A stretch of DNA of 64,000 nt from the NCBI GenBank assembly GCA_016490735.1, contig JAEMWC010000279.1:632501-696500 (forward strand), read 5' to 3'. Shown here one piece after another: positions 36,401-46,859 of this stretch; within the stretch, counting starts at the first letter, position 1, and every line of letters begins with the position of its first letter. Source of the DNA: Pachyseris speciosa. Lineage: Eukaryota; Cnidaria; Anthozoa; Scleractinia; Pachyseridae. The position numbers and the translations under genes are program-made. The notes under the pieces were generated by a model, which did not search any database, was not told where the DNA came from, and saw nothing but the letters and a program-made list of their open reading frames with translations.

Positions 36401-39400
36401 TGTGGCAGCTTTGGTCTCTCTAGCAAAACACTGGCATGGCTAATATTGCAGCTCTGACCTTTCGGAGCCTGGCCTACCATGCAGTCATTTTTAGGGGAGT
36501 CGTATTTCACCTCTTCCCTACAAATGCCAGCTTGTCTAAAGTGAGCCAATCACATTTTACCTAGTACTGAATTCTGGAAGGTGGCGTCATGTCCAAGTTG
36601 TGCCATATTACTCTATGTTTGATTGACTGATAAATGCTCAGTTTACTAAATTTGGTGTGTCTAAATCCTTCACCTTTTCAAATCTCAGAAGACTCTTTCA
36701 ACACATATTACTCAAGAACAAATCGGCTCCAGTGTTTTGACATGTTTACAAATTCACAAGAAAAAGAAGCATGCATTGGGATTAATTTTACTTATCATTG
36801 CTGAATGCATCGTAAATCAAACAATGGGAAAGGAATGTCACCTTTGGGCTAGCAGGCATTTGTTGGGAGGAGGTGAAATATGACTCCCCTAAAACGACTA
36901 CATGGCAGGCTACTGGCAGCCAGGCCAATCCTTAAGCTCTCCACCACTTCTAGCAACTGCTTTCTAATCACTATCCAATCTCATACCCACAGTCCTCAGG
37001 CTCTTTGGCCAACAGTTCGTTGGCAGGAGAGACTCTGGGATAATGGAAAATTGCCAAAAAAATCAAATTTTTTGATTGGCTGGCCCATATGCATAATGGC
37101 TTCCATTGTTTTACCCCAGATTTCCTGGGGAAATGGCGGTCCATTTTCCCAGTCTCTCTGGGCATCCACCTGCTGACCAAACAGCCCGAGGACTCTGGGT
37201 ACGAGATTGATCACTAGCACTACACTTTGAGACATCATGCAAGAAACAACATTATTGGACCTGCAGCTTCATAAAAAAAAAAAAAGAAAAGAAAAGAAAG
37301 TGTATGTGTGATTGCAATCCAAAGTACTTACTTGTTTGAAGGCTTTCTTTCCACTCTGTGGAATGAATGAGAATCTGATTTTTGTATCAACACCTAATAA
37401 AAAAGAAAAAAAAGAATTAAATCCCCTGGAAACAATTCAAAATGAAGTAAGCGTTATAAAACAAATGTGTTAGTTACAACAATAATTTGCACAACCAATA
37501 TAGTGTTATATTCATTGCTGAGTTATCTATCAGCTTCACCAGTTGTCATTACAATATGTCTTCCCTTTAGCCATGTTCAAATGCAGTTGTCAATTGAAAG
37601 AAGGGTGTGATATTCTACTTTGGATCTAACATTCTGTTTTGATAGTCATAGGAACTGATGCCATTTTTCTACTGAAGTCCCTCAGGAGCATAGTGATTTG
37701 CAAATATGTCAATTCATGCATCACAGAACACAGACAACATCAATGACAGACAACTGATGACTTGATGACCTAAAGAGCATTAGTGTCCGCATCTACAATA
37801 GACTTGTCACCCCAAAATGGGACTGATTAAAAATTCTAAATTAAAAATCTCTTTATTGCATAAAAAATAAAGTGTGAACTCATGCAAGGGTATTGTTCAC
37901 TTACATTTAAAATCTTCATTTTAAACCTTTTCAGATCCGACAAACACTTGCCACCAATTTAACAAGTTTCTTGCTTACTCCTCCGCTGATTCAGTAATTA
38001 GAGTATTTGCAATAATCTTTAGACCACGCGGTGTTGCAACTGTTTACTGTCTATTCCATTCACACCAAGAAATTACCCTTCAAAAACCAAATATTCTCAC
38101 AATGCTTGATAAACGTTCAGGCAGTTAAAAATTCTCTTTGAGAGTTTTCGTATTGATTTGAAGAAAAAGATCACATCAATAGATCAGAATAACTGGAACA
38201 TTTTTACGTGTCATGAAATTTACATCACAATAGCTTTTGGGAGAATTTAGCGATTTGATAGATAACCAGTGGGTCCACAGATGCGTTTAAACAAGTTGAA
38301 AGTGTTTTAAAAATGACACCAAGCTGCGCTTCCTTGTTTAGATAATGAGGTTTGCGAAGGTCCTTTACAATAACTTGCCATCCTCCCAATAAACGCAATT
38401 TCGGGTCCCACCATCAAGGTCAAACAAGTGTCTTTGTGATGAAAAATGAACAGTAGCAACAATATATTGCGAACGCTATTGTCTTCTGTTCCAAAAATAT
38501 TGGGGATGGATTTAATTATTAAATTTCTCACTGGGTGTTTTGTTTTCGTGAGTCTCAAGGAAGAAAAGAGTGCTATTTTCCTCTTGTTTTGAGATTGAAG
38601 TTATCTTATAAAAACAAGCAAGGACTAGCGAATTAATCTCGGTGATACGTGGTTAATATAAAAACGAAGAGAAGATTGTACTCACGTCTTTTTAGAGACA
38701 CGGCTTGAAGAATAGCTGTTAAAACATCGAAGTTTCTTTGTAGTTTGTAAGCATGCTTATCCCGTCTTTTCAGCTGTTTAACCAACTTGGTTGAAAGCAT
38801 GGAAATCCGTGTTCGCATCTCTTTCGCCATTACTCGCAGTTCATCTGGGTCTGAGTAAAACAAGCGTGAAAATACATACATACATACATACATACATAAC
38901 TTTATTTTTCTTCGGATTTAGATATAGCAACACAGCAACAAAATTTATATCATGACCTTAAATTACAAAACAAAATGACTGTTTTAGCAGTATACGCTTT
39001 ACCAAAAATTCGGAAATAACTGTAAGCCATATACAGTGAGCGTAACTTACAAAGTAAAATCGAACAAATTTTGTGCAGGTTATTTAAAAAATCGAATCAA
39101 TTCTGTGGATCACGCAAAAATCCCGTGAACATTTTGCAAACTGAAGCGCCCGTTTAGATAACCAATTTTCATATTACAGCAAGAAAAACCTGGCAGACTT
39201 CTGCAAACAACAAAAGCAATATTGAGAACACAATGATATGTTATTATACAACCTAATAAAGCCGTACTCTGTTTTAATGAGCTACTGTACCTTTTCCCTG
39301 TAGCTCGCTTCGTGTCCAACTTTCGCCGCGTTCTTCGAGGTCGAACGAACCGCTGTAGAAGCTGCCCGAAGTCGTTGAGCATTCAGTAACATTATCACTA

Positions 39401-39684
39401 TCTACTGAGTCTCTGCTATGATACTGATCATAAATTTCAAACAGCAGACAATCGACAATCGACGCTTTTTTCTCCGCATTAATCAGATCGTTACGATGCT
39501 TCTCAGGGTCATACCCATTCGTCAAACCCACACTTTCATTGCCACCGAAACTCCAGTCAGAGTCTTCACTTCTAGGACTTAAAGGGCTTTCATCATAACT
39601 GCTCTCTGTACTTAAACTTTCCCGTTCCGTGCTCCCTTGCCGCTCAAAATCCGAATCTTCGTCTACCGTCTCTGTGTCCGCCAT
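24500..39684 (-). CDS. TBC1D30: TBC1D30-like Rab GTPase-activating protein
   Basis: TBC-domain proteins accelerate GTP hydrolysis by Rab GTPases; TBC1D30 is reported to act on Rab8/Rab3-type GTPases and to restrain ciliogenesis (family knowledge). Coding exons in transcript order: 39684-39291, 38850-38686, 37393-37332, 36226-36161, 35526-35407, 34147-33962, 33312-32969, 26544-26439, 25903-24500. All donors are GT and all phases agree. The protein has an acidic Ser-rich N-terminus, a coiled segment (LVKQLKRRDKHAYKLQRN), and a TBC domain with the Arg finger IVKDLHRTG and Gln finger GYCQGFN. ETADEFYSTM and PLPGLAELREQYTYNINPF follow, then a 400-residue basic disordered tail. I prefer the ATG at 39684 (context ACATGGCGG) over the upstream ATG at 39756. 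The gene is intact; a DIRS retrotransposon occupies its seventh intron. Confidence 0.93.
27481..27642. mobile_element. Short TIR element in TBC1D30 intron
   Basis: GACCCTATACAAAACTGGCT at the left matches inverted AGCCATTTTTGTATAGGGTC at the right, with CTTTAAA and AACAAAAG also mirrored. It is about 160 bp long with no coding capacity. Confidence 0.65.
28168..29358 (+). CDS. DIRS ORF1, gag-like protein
   Basis: The 396-residue ORF starts with a very basic Ser/Arg segment (RSHQSSSPPRHRERSASRSP). A short predicted coiled segment (ILSTLQQIQTDMAKTNDRV), an acidic middle and a basic C-terminus rich in Arg/Lys/Pro follow. DIRS ORF1 is the presumed nucleic-acid-binding structural protein. It has repeats of SQAIKPQHQAIKP near residues 112-125. 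The assignment rests on position and composition. Confidence 0.75.
   Translation: MSRRKRSHQSSSPPRHRERSASRSPPKRRKTPDPPPSTGENTLASILSTLQQIQTDMAKTNDRVSSIESHLEQPLGNFPPSHPSEDQISVRAYSDSELDYSEDGVLLATEPQSQAIKPQHQAIKPSHTATRPSDEANASRSPEEVQSGGVPDNNSTPSLYDPDSAQFSWEPQKELKTFLEKQFRRKLSYDQVCEILDNYNIPSVDCLITPTLDPSIVNQITTLQTKKYVQDRDKEMAVVQRAFLNTTGPLCSLHDALSSGTQVPTEEIKSIVEQTLCLLGSANHQMSVLRRKKVLANINKDKISLAEQPLPNAKRFLFGEDFPSVASKQADLSRGLAKNLSNVSKPRQPYHKSGTTKDRQRFRTTGAFSKYQANRPKNYRPFRPHKGPSNQDSTPS
29403..31337 (+). CDS. DIRS reverse transcriptase / RNase H
   Basis: The 644-residue ORF is uninterrupted. RT motifs: LFLVPKKEGTYRPVIDLSRL, FLTCIDLKDAYLSVHV, QGLPFGLNTAPRVFTK and the catalytic IVYLDDFLIL. The RNase H domain has its four acidic residues in ITSDASKAGWGAC, NVLELKAAF, CLRLDNTTAVAHIN and NDVADKASR. 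The C-terminal segment (VDLFASRLTALLPKYASW, LILVAPVWQAQPWWP) is characteristic of DIRS proteins. It overlaps the recombinase frame, which lies in another frame of the same strand. Confidence 0.9.
   Translation: MSGYQIPLHSVPVQLHVPVTKCSDLTVPLIDAEVNKLLSLGAIKTIPFSKGNFYSRLFLVPKKEGTYRPVIDLSRLNKFVVNCHFQMENISCLKTLLNMGDFLTCIDLKDAYLSVHVHESSQRYLCFQWRDQSFAFQGLPFGLNTAPRVFTKLIKPIAAYLRKRGIRIIVYLDDFLILGSSIEESRANTALTLDLLQWLGFTINWEKSILVPTQSLTFLGLSINSSTMSLSLPEEKVLNIQHKCQKLLCNPTPSAREVASLIGTLEAARPAIWQVPLHYRYLQIQLIKSLQASQHSYETLMSLNSNSQTELHWWLQNVATVNGSTINPPPPDLYITSDASKAGWGACCRDLTANGRWSPLEAKQHINVLELKAAFLATKAFLKARSNISVCLRLDNTTAVAHINNKGGTRSPQLVSLTLELWQWCLQRTILITAQHLPGKLNDVADKASREFYDSSEWQIDPQVIRPFIRRCDVDLFASRLTALLPKYASWKPDPGATYTDAMTLDWSLLKGYAFPPFSLISVVLNKVLQEKADLILVAPVWQAQPWWPALLNLLFKNPVMIPNSKHLLRDPAFPLRIHPMYPRLHLAVFHISGNNIKQKVFRKTLPKYFSQPLAPPHIRRTSQPGNCGVAGVLKGKLIRFQQP
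31091..32146 (+). CDS. DIRS tyrosine recombinase
   Basis: The frame is open from well upstream and ends at TAA 32146; recombinase homology begins near 31090, inside the end of the RT ORF. Catalytic features are an Arg in ALCCPERVSSLSKLDL, HSVRG (HxxR) and the nucleophile Tyr in QKFYYKPI. An N-terminal SAM-like helical domain (THKTYQSAWQLWSSWCSKR) precedes them. No good initiator is visible at the start of the domain, so expression may need reinitiation, frameshifting or splicing. The start coordinate is approximate. Confidence 0.85.
   Translation, partial: ELQTSVEGPCVSSANPPDVPQASFSRLSHIREQHQTEGFSEDITEILLSATRASTHKTYQSAWQLWSSWCSKRKVNPISATLNDVLLFLTDRFKNGAAYRSVNVARSAVSSCHPKIDGYPVGQHPLVVQLLKGMLHMRPPTPRYTHTWDVHLVTKYLDRLGKTKLLPLKLLSIKLAMLFALCCPERVSSLSKLDLRYCRVIPEGISFTLTTPRKRSSPEQLSQAFFTSFPYNRRLCPVDTLRCYLKATRHLRPVFPSSKPDPLFVSYVKPHNPITSPTLSRWLRTVLKSAGIDTEIFKAHSVRGASTTTAVNSNVPLDDVMKMADWSRVSTFQKFYYKPIFKSNYGHAVLK
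32275..32410. repeat. DIRS internal complementary region
   Basis: Left half 32275-32328 is the reverse complement of the element's left end, and right half 32326-32410 that of its right end, including the palindrome GGGCCGCGAAGCGGCC. The junction AAT at 32326-32328 is shared. Confidence 0.9.
34463..34794. mobile_element. TIR element (MITE) in TBC1D30 intron
   Basis: ATTTTCATCCAACATCATT at the left and AATGATGTTGGATGAAAAGCT at the right are inverted copies. Internal TTTTCATCCAA motifs repeat. No ORF of interest. Confidence 0.65.
36466..36928. mobile_element. TIR element with ~60-bp arms
   Basis: The arms pair as AGGGGAGTCGTATTTCACC (left, near 36495) and GGTGAAATATGACTCCCCT (right, near 36875), with GGCATTTG/CAAATGCC further in. 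It is non-coding, in a TBC1D30 intron. Confidence 0.7.
36975..37210. mobile_element. TIR element (MITE), ~235 bp
   Basis: CCAATCTCATACCCACAGTC at the left is matched inverted by ACTCTGGGTACGAGATTG at the right. It lies next to the preceding TIR element. Confidence 0.7.
38871..38897 (+). repeat. (ACAT)n microsatellite
   Basis: Six to seven ACAT units lie directly upstream (on the minus strand) of the acceptor of TBC1D30 exon 2. Confidence 0.9.
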
Positions 39685-39756
39685 GTTGGTTCGTCCGCTG
39701 ACATGGCTCATTTGAAATTCACTGATCGGGCTGATCGCGCACGCTAATATAACCAC

Positions 39757-40948
39757 AGTTGTCGCTTTGTTTACAAAACAGTGATCGGTTAAAAATACTC
39801 CAAAAAACTCTGCATGAATCTTCTGAACAAAAACTCTAACTTAGCATTATTTATGATATACCTCAAACTAAACAATATCCTTTAAAGTTAAATTCTTTCA
39901 CTTAGAAGCTACAAACGAGTTTAGCGGCCCGAATCGATCAGTTCTGTGATTTGATCTTTTGATCACCGGCCAACTGAACGAAGTGCCGCAGGCAAGACCC
40001 TGGAATTCTTCTAAATTGATATTATTTAATAATATTTTTTTTGGATGGTTTTCTGTAGAACCCAGATTTCACGTAAAAAATGTTGTATGGTAAAAATTAA
40101 AAAAATACCCGAAAATTTACACGAAACATGAGTGCACGATATGTGCATTTTACATAGAAAATTGGTACAAAAATAGAACTGTTAAGATTTCTTGTTTCGA
40201 CAATGTAGGAAAGCAGCCAATATAGATATTTTTTATTTTAAATGCAATGTTTCGGGTAGCCTTCTTATGTCTTTTTCATAGTTACACTAACTCAGCTCTT
40301 GCACAAGTCTTTGTGGGTCCTTTGGTGAGACCATATCACGCCATATCCTGAAATTTTTATAAGACATCGAGTTGCCTGGTGACCGCATCCGAGTGGGCAG
40401 TTTCCTTGAATGCCATATCAATATTGTCCCTTTCTGCATGACAACCTTTCAAAGTAACTACTCAATCATAACTGCTGTGCCGATTAGTATTCCTGGACAC
40501 CTGTTTTCACCTGATTACAGTGGTCGTGCTAATCCTCACGTTCAGGAAAAAACAACGGGAAAAGAACCAGTTACACTTGGAAGAATCCATGGGTTTCATT
40601 ATACAATTTTAAGCTAATGTTTTTTTGTTGGGAATTGTTAACTCGAGGTCTATGAATATCGATCAGTAACAGATTATAAGGCAGCCCTCCCTCCCCATTC
40701 CCAGTCGTTACCCAAGCGGCCAATAAGACAAGAAAATACCCCCGTGAAAGGTAGGAGAGATTTGACTTACCCTCACCTTTTCCAAACTGCCTGCGAAGGT
40801 GTCTTAAGAAAAGCCATCTTCTTAATAATTTTAGTTATGTTTTGTATTTTGTGCGCTAGCTACTATTTTTGGCCAACATTTCAGAAGTCGTTGAAAATGC
40901 ACGTTATCACAGCAAAAAAGAAAGACAAATTAAAAATAATAATAGGTC

Positions 40949-40985
<37 letters not shown>

Positions 40986-42870
40986 TCGACAAGAAACAAG
41001 CAGAAAGAACAAAACAAAGCAATATATCATTTTTAGACTCGGGCACAGAGGAGTCATTGATGTCCGCTTACAAAGATCGATTCTTCATGATTTATGGGTT
41101 ACGGCGATGAAAAACAGAACCATTGACGTAATTAGTCATTAGTGGTCAGTACACAATGCAAAAAGGTTTCTACGTCCTTCCTGTTTTGAATCGGAATTAT
41201 CGCTCAATAATTTTCCTTGATAATTTCACTGCTCAGCGGATTCTTAAGTTGCAACCACCTTGTATTTTTCTTTGCAGCATAAAATTGCAGTAATATCCTT
41301 TCTACCGCCCACTTACGTAGTTAACAGCATACTGCTTTCAATTCAGTTGCAATTATACTCATAGGATTCAAACGTCAGCCACGTGTAGCTGAACAGTGAC
41401 ACCCCCAACCCCAACCACCAGGAAAGTGATGTTATAAATCCAGTTTCAGCGACAGTTTCAGTCAAACCCACTTCGACTCGACGACTTTTGAAAATGAAAT
41501 ATTTTACCAGCTTAGATATTGGTTTGTATGTTTTACTCTTAATCTATGTCAGAAGTAATGTCAGGCACTTAAGCGACTGTTGTGATTATGTGGGTGGGTG
41601 TGTTTTGGATATCGTGCCCACGGATCGATGAGAGCGTTTTCATTCAGCCATATTGGTTTACTGAAACAAAAGAAAGTATTTGTATAAAAATAGGGTTAAA
41701 TTCCCAGAGATTTAGTTTGGGACACCAACATGGCCATCGTTACTTTTGTTTTGGACGCCAACATGGCCACCGTGACGTCATGTGAAAATACTCGGCTTAT
41801 GTCCCACAGGACAGCCAGACAAGGTAATTGGAGATTATTGGTGCATGACGCTGTACAGTGTTTCATTTACCACAGCCTCCGTTAAACTTAAGCAATTATA
41901 GCGGCACTGTGGCCGTTGGGTACGGCTTGGTGCCCAAATCGCCTTTGGGACAAGCGAGCACGCAGAGAAGCGTGAGTAAAAGGAGTATGAAGCGCCACCG
42001 TCGCAGTTTACACACATACACTTATTGCCCGCTCAGGATGGGCATACTGTGATGCTATCTAAGTCAGTGTATTGCTTCTCCCTTTTTTCTCAGTTTTGAA
42101 GCGTAGGCTCTGATCCATTATACTTTATCTCGTTACAATCCTGCTAACTCTGAGTGGGGAACGCTAGCGGCCCGAATTTTTATTAATTATACGGCAGTTG
42201 GTACCCGAATTGGGCCAAAGTAATATAATTTTATTACAGCCTCCGATGGGCTGTTGGAAGCTTTGTATTTAGTATATTTCCCCGTCATGTTAAGAGCGCG
42301 GGCGTGCATAGCCAAGGAAGGAAATTATAGCCTTGTCTTGTTTTATGAACCCCTCTTTTTCTCGACTGATCAGTAATCTTGGGACTATTCCGAGCAGTAG
42401 AAATATCATTCAGGGTCTGTCCAGCGATCGAGAATGGAATATCTCTTCTTAGTATATAACACACAAGTGAATAGCGCTTTTCGCATTCGCTGATTGGTTA
42501 ACTCGGAGGTGATTAGCAAGCACTATTCACCTCCGAGCAGCCGGCGCGCGAGATTTTACGATTTCCGACCGCTTGTCGGTATATTGTCACACATAAAGTA
42601 ACGTTTTAGTCCGCTAATTATTCAGCTTGTGTGCTATACACTAAAACAATTATTCACCTCAGTGTCGGTGAAAGTGGTAGATATTTACCTCGCCGCGAAC
42701 CCCTGATCATTATTCACTGCCTGAAAAGTTGGTGGCGGCTTTGATTGTAACAGGAGAGTGCGAGGCTGAAACAATAGTGGATAACAATAGCAAAACAAAG
42801 GAACATATTCCCCTCAACATATTCCCCTGGACATATTCCGCTCGAGTTAGTCTCCCATTACTTGTAAACT
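39757..42870. other. Intergenic, TBC1D30 5' flank
   Basis: Should contain the TBC1D30 promoter on the minus strand, but I see no clear TATA box or element. Contents: an (AAT)n tract at 40949-40983, two ACCAACATGGCC direct repeats at about 41723 and 41757, and a palindromic CGGAGGTGAATAG-type motif at 42500-42535. There is no supportable gene. Confidence 0.45.
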
Positions 42871-43417
42871 CTAAAGTAGAAACAAATAAGCAAAATTCAT
42901 GTAAAAATTCTCCTCTCTAAAGGAAGTATACCTTAGCCTGGTACGCTCGTCGTCATCACCTTGAATGATCTGAAGTTGGACGAACGTCAAGCCCTTGTGT
43001 TCCTCCCCACTGCGCAGAGCGAAATACTTGCCAAATAAATAAACCAGCGTGTGAACAAGAGTCTTGGCATCCTTGTCTCCCAAGAGACCCTTTGACCACA
43101 GAATTAATTTCATCTTCACCTTCGGAAATTGTTTTTGCTTGTTTTTGTTGCTTTCCATGACCAGCTCATGTCAAAGCCTTCATGTGAGCGTCAAGAGAAT
43201 CTTGAAACAGTTTGTAACGCAGGTCTCGGAACAGTTCCAAATCTGGCATTCCATTTTCTCTTAAATACCTTTGAATTCTAACACACAACTGACAAAGCGT
43301 GTTGGCAGGATAAAACGTACAAAGGAGATCCAACTGCCGAGAAAGAGCTTCCAAAGGGCCGAAAAAGTTGCTTTGGGTTAAAAACAATTCTTCTTCGGAG
43401 TCGCTCATTGTTCCCAA
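42871..43417 (-). pseudogene. Broken Crypton-type tyrosine recombinase (DUF3504) remnant
   Basis: Minus-strand frames encode LDLLCTFYPANTLCQLCVRIQRYLRENG (43166-43417), then LWSKGLLGDKDAKTL and YLFGKYFALRSGEEHKGL (42871-43158). These blocks are typical of the DUF3504 domain shared by Crypton recombinases and host proteins derived from them (ZMYM2/3, QRICH1). A TGA after HMKALT and a one-base frameshift just before LWSKGLLG interrupt it. The catalytic C-terminal half is absent. It could be the remains of a Crypton or of a domesticated paralogue. Confidence 0.75.
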
Positions 43418-43908
43418 GAACTTAGCGGTATACTAATCGTACACACCTTGTAGTTTCTAACAAGTCTCCCTCCAGAGAATTTATATTTTTTATTTTAGAA
43501 AACCTCACCAGCTGACAAATAAGCTTGTCATTGACCTGTCCCTCGGGGGTATCTGATATATTCATCTCGGGCTACGCACTCGGGGCGGTACCAGGTAAAT
43601 GTATCATATACCCCCTCGGTCCAGGTAAATACCCTTACATAAAGATACCATGCGGAATCTGGTCGATTCAACAGATATGCCAAGAGGTTGGGTGGAGGGG
43701 AGGGGAGAGGGGGGAGTTTAAACAACAGGCTAATGGCATACCGTAAACTTCCGCTTTTAAACCCTGGGTTTATACAATTTCGTAAGGGATTTTACTGAAG
43801 GCCTTTAAACGGAGGGGTTTATATCCGGAATACAAAAGAAAAAAAAACTTTCGAAACGAGCTACAGTAGTGTTGATGGAAATACGATTTCATGTACTGTT
43901 TTTAAACA

Positions 43909-44056
43909 TACCATTTTGTTAATGATCATTTCCTGGTGAATTTTGGGTCTACCCACAATTCACCAGGGACTGATCATTAGCCTACCCACAATTCACCAGG
44001 GACTGATCATTAGCCTACCCACAATTCACCAGGGACTGATCATTAGCAAAATGGTC
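43909..44056. repeat. 33-bp tandem repeat inside a palindrome
   Basis: Three direct copies of the 33-bp unit CCTACCCACAATTCACCAGG… (43950-44046) are preceded by one inverted copy (43921-43948). Flanks CCATTTTGTTAATGATCA and TGATCATTAGCAAAATGG are inverted. The block resembles a fold-back element whose right arm was amplified. Confidence 0.8.
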
Positions 44057-44415
44057 TATTTAGCTTTAATCAACGTCATTTCGATACAAAAACTGATCAG
44101 TTACTTGAGGGGGTCTTATATCCGGGTGTACCCATAAACACGAAGGAATTTTGAATAGAATTACTTGAATGGGGCTACACTCTTCCACTGACCTTTGGTT
44201 CGCTGGAAATACAAAAGCTCGAGACAACTAGCCGCAAATGATTGAAATGCGCCTTTGTTTTGATTGTAAATGACTGCCTAAGCACTCTCAGATTATGATG
44301 GGGTCTATTGTGACTGGGTAAAGAACAGCTTAAATATGAAATAATGGGGCAAGTGCTGACCGCACTTCACACCTCCACCCTTCCTTCCGAATCCCACCAA
44401 GATTGAATCCCTAGA

Positions 44416-44806
44416 TTAAAGGAGCACTGTCACCGGGATTTTTGCTGTTTTTGGTTCAATTCTGCCAAAATTACTGCCTTTTACCTGTTATCGTGCAAAA
44501 AATGCTCCTACAGAATCAGCAAGATGAATTCCAATGAAATTTTAGCAGGAAGAGCTAACCATAATATTTTTTTTGGTGATTTTTTAATGCATAGCTTGAA
44601 ATTTTGAAAAAACTGGCAAGTTTTTTCAAATTTCAATCCATTTCCATCCTCATCATCTTAGATGGAATACAGAAATTTATAGTGTCAATGCAGTACTACA
44701 GTCTTTGGCAACAAAACTAGACCATTATTTTAAGGTTTCCACTGATGCATTGGCAGTTTTAAGCTTTTTAAAGTGATTGTACAATAGCGTGACACTGCCC
44801 CTTTAA
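44416..44806. mobile_element. MITE with TTAA ends (piggyBac-like target)
   Basis: TTAAAGGAGCACTGTCAC at 44416 is inverted at GTGACACTGCCCCTTTAA ending 44806. TTAA at both outer edges fits a piggyBac-type TTAA duplication, though TTAA as part of the TIR cannot be excluded. The interior is non-coding. Confidence 0.7.
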
Positions 44807-45553
44807 GCTTCACTGGGATTCACGTTTAGTTTTGCCCTCCAGAAACGACACAGAAAACAACAACTGTACAAAACATTCGCACTTTAATAACAGTTCTCTG
44901 AATGAAAGCTTCCTTCTTTATTTCCAGTAAGAAAAGATAAAATATTTTAATAGAACGCTGAAATCATGTTTTCAAGTATTGATAAATTGATCAACAAGTA
45001 CAATTACTAATAAAATGATTAACTGATCAACAAGTACTGACAAATTTGGTAAACACTAAGCCAAACCATAGAAATTTCTTCACGGTTTAAGATACCTATA
45101 AAGTCCAGTAACTACTTCCAAACTATTTATTCATTTATCGCGAAGGTCGCACACTCAGTCATAGGCAGATTTAGCAAAGACAACGCAACGCAACGCGACA
45201 GCACGCGGAGGACTGAACGCAACTCCCGGTGCTCAATTTGCCATTCTGTCATTGGTCAAATCGGTTTTTAGATCTACGCGCGCCGTCGTCACGTTGTTTT
45301 TGTTTAATCTGCCCAATAAGTATTCTGGACCTTGCTCCAGAAAAGACGTTCATCAACTTAACAAGTGATTTCATGACAACAAAACTTTGGAAATACACTA
45401 TGTAAAATTTTGTAAAATTGGACGGCAAAAGAATCTTTGAACTGCAACCAAGCGACGGCGTTTATATAAGAAAGAAAGCGATTTTATATACAAGACGGTT
45501 CAGAGTTAGACAAGAGGTCATGAGAGTGATTTTTTTCGCTGCCTGGGGACCTC
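44807..45553. other. Intergenic, no gene seen
   Basis: AT-rich sequence with short CAACG repeats near 45182. No ORF, RNA or repeat that I can support. Confidence 0.4.
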
Positions 45554-45885
45554 TAGTCTCCTTCGCAGCCGTTATTAGGGTCGTCACGTAATGCTCCTCC
45601 CCACTAACGGCTGCTCATTCGAGCTCTGCTTTCCTTTCCCTCTGTTACCGAGAACCAATAAAATGCAAGTAATTCTTGGCAGCTGCGCCAATCATATTTC
45701 TCGTTATATTTGCCGCCAAAAACACAAGACGAGGAAAAGACGAGGACTAGGACCAGGTTTCTTGAAAATGGAAGCCTGCTCCTTATTGATCAGTTTAAGG
45801 GAAAGGAATACAAAGCTCGAGTGAGCAGCCGTTAGTGGGGAGGAGCGTTGTGTGACGACCCAAATAACGGCTGCGAAGGAGACTA
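45554..45885. mobile_element. MULE-like MITE, copy 1
   Basis: TIRs of about 65 bp begin TAGTCTCCTTCGCAGCCG and end …GGCTGCGAAGGAGACTA. Flanking 9-mers GGGGACCTC and GACGACCTC differ at two sites, like an aged 9-bp target duplication. A second copy is at 61460-61800. Confidence 0.8.
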
Positions 45886-46859
45886 GACGACCTCCTATAA
45901 ATCACTTGTGAACGGAGACCTCTCTTCTACTGGCATATCTTCTGAAATGACACTTGAGAGAGGTGCCAAGGTTGTCAAGTGTCTCTACAGTGTACAATAA
46001 ATACTAAAATAGCTGCTGTTTACGGACAACGTCGATATATTCACAGGAAACCCAAGCAATGTGAAAAACATTTTCTGTACGGGAACAGGTCATCGAGTCA
46101 GAAGGTTGCAAGAAATAGAAATGTACTCAGATCATAAGAAACCTTCACAGTTTTGTTCATGTGCGAACAGGAGCCATTTCTAGCGATTCTATAGTTCAAA
46201 TTGTTCGAAGGCAACAAAACCCGCTGTAAGCAGTCAGCCGTTCTAACAGCCGCTGTCTCGCCGCTTTTGTATATAGCATATAAAAGTAATTTGGTTGGGC
46301 TGCCTGTGATCCCACTGAGTCATTTTCCTCAGGACCTTACCTGCCCCTGATTTAGTACACTATAAAGGAAGTACCAAGCATTTCACGCCAAAGAATAAAA
46401 ACCTTTTCAAAACGTTAATCGCGAACAGCTAGATCCACAAGGATGGCAATGGGGTGCATGTCTGGTTCCAGTAAGGGGAAACACGAGAGCGCGGGGAGAA
46501 GCGTGGGGAAAACGCATACAGACTAGAATTACAAGCACTTGACCACTATCGGAACAAGAAGACGCCACCGCCATTCACAGAATGCTTGCGTCTAGTTCCC
46601 GGAAGTTGCAGGCCCGCAAATGACAATCAAGGGCTCGTTTCACTCTCTTGCCAAATTCATGAGCACAAAAGATCTTCAAAACTGATTGTTCAGAGAGCGA
46701 GATGCAAGATTCATCGTAGGGTCTCAAGAGTCTCCTAGGCGAAAAACATCACTGCGAGGTCCATTTTTGACAGAAAGAGTAACAACGAGCTTGTTATCAG
46801 CCATGCAAAGTCCTTGACACGGAGCGATAGGACACTGTTTTTACGGGTGTAAGCTACTG
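45886..46859. other. SFMBT 3' UTR and downstream flank
   Basis: Follows the TAG at 46860-46862 (minus strand). Probably contains the 3' UTR, with no clear poly(A) signal. Nothing coding is visible. Confidence 0.4.

Noticed and set aside
40744..41142. 132-aa ORF
   Set aside because: Contains a poly-Ile stretch from an (AAT)n microsatellite, with no splice or domain support.
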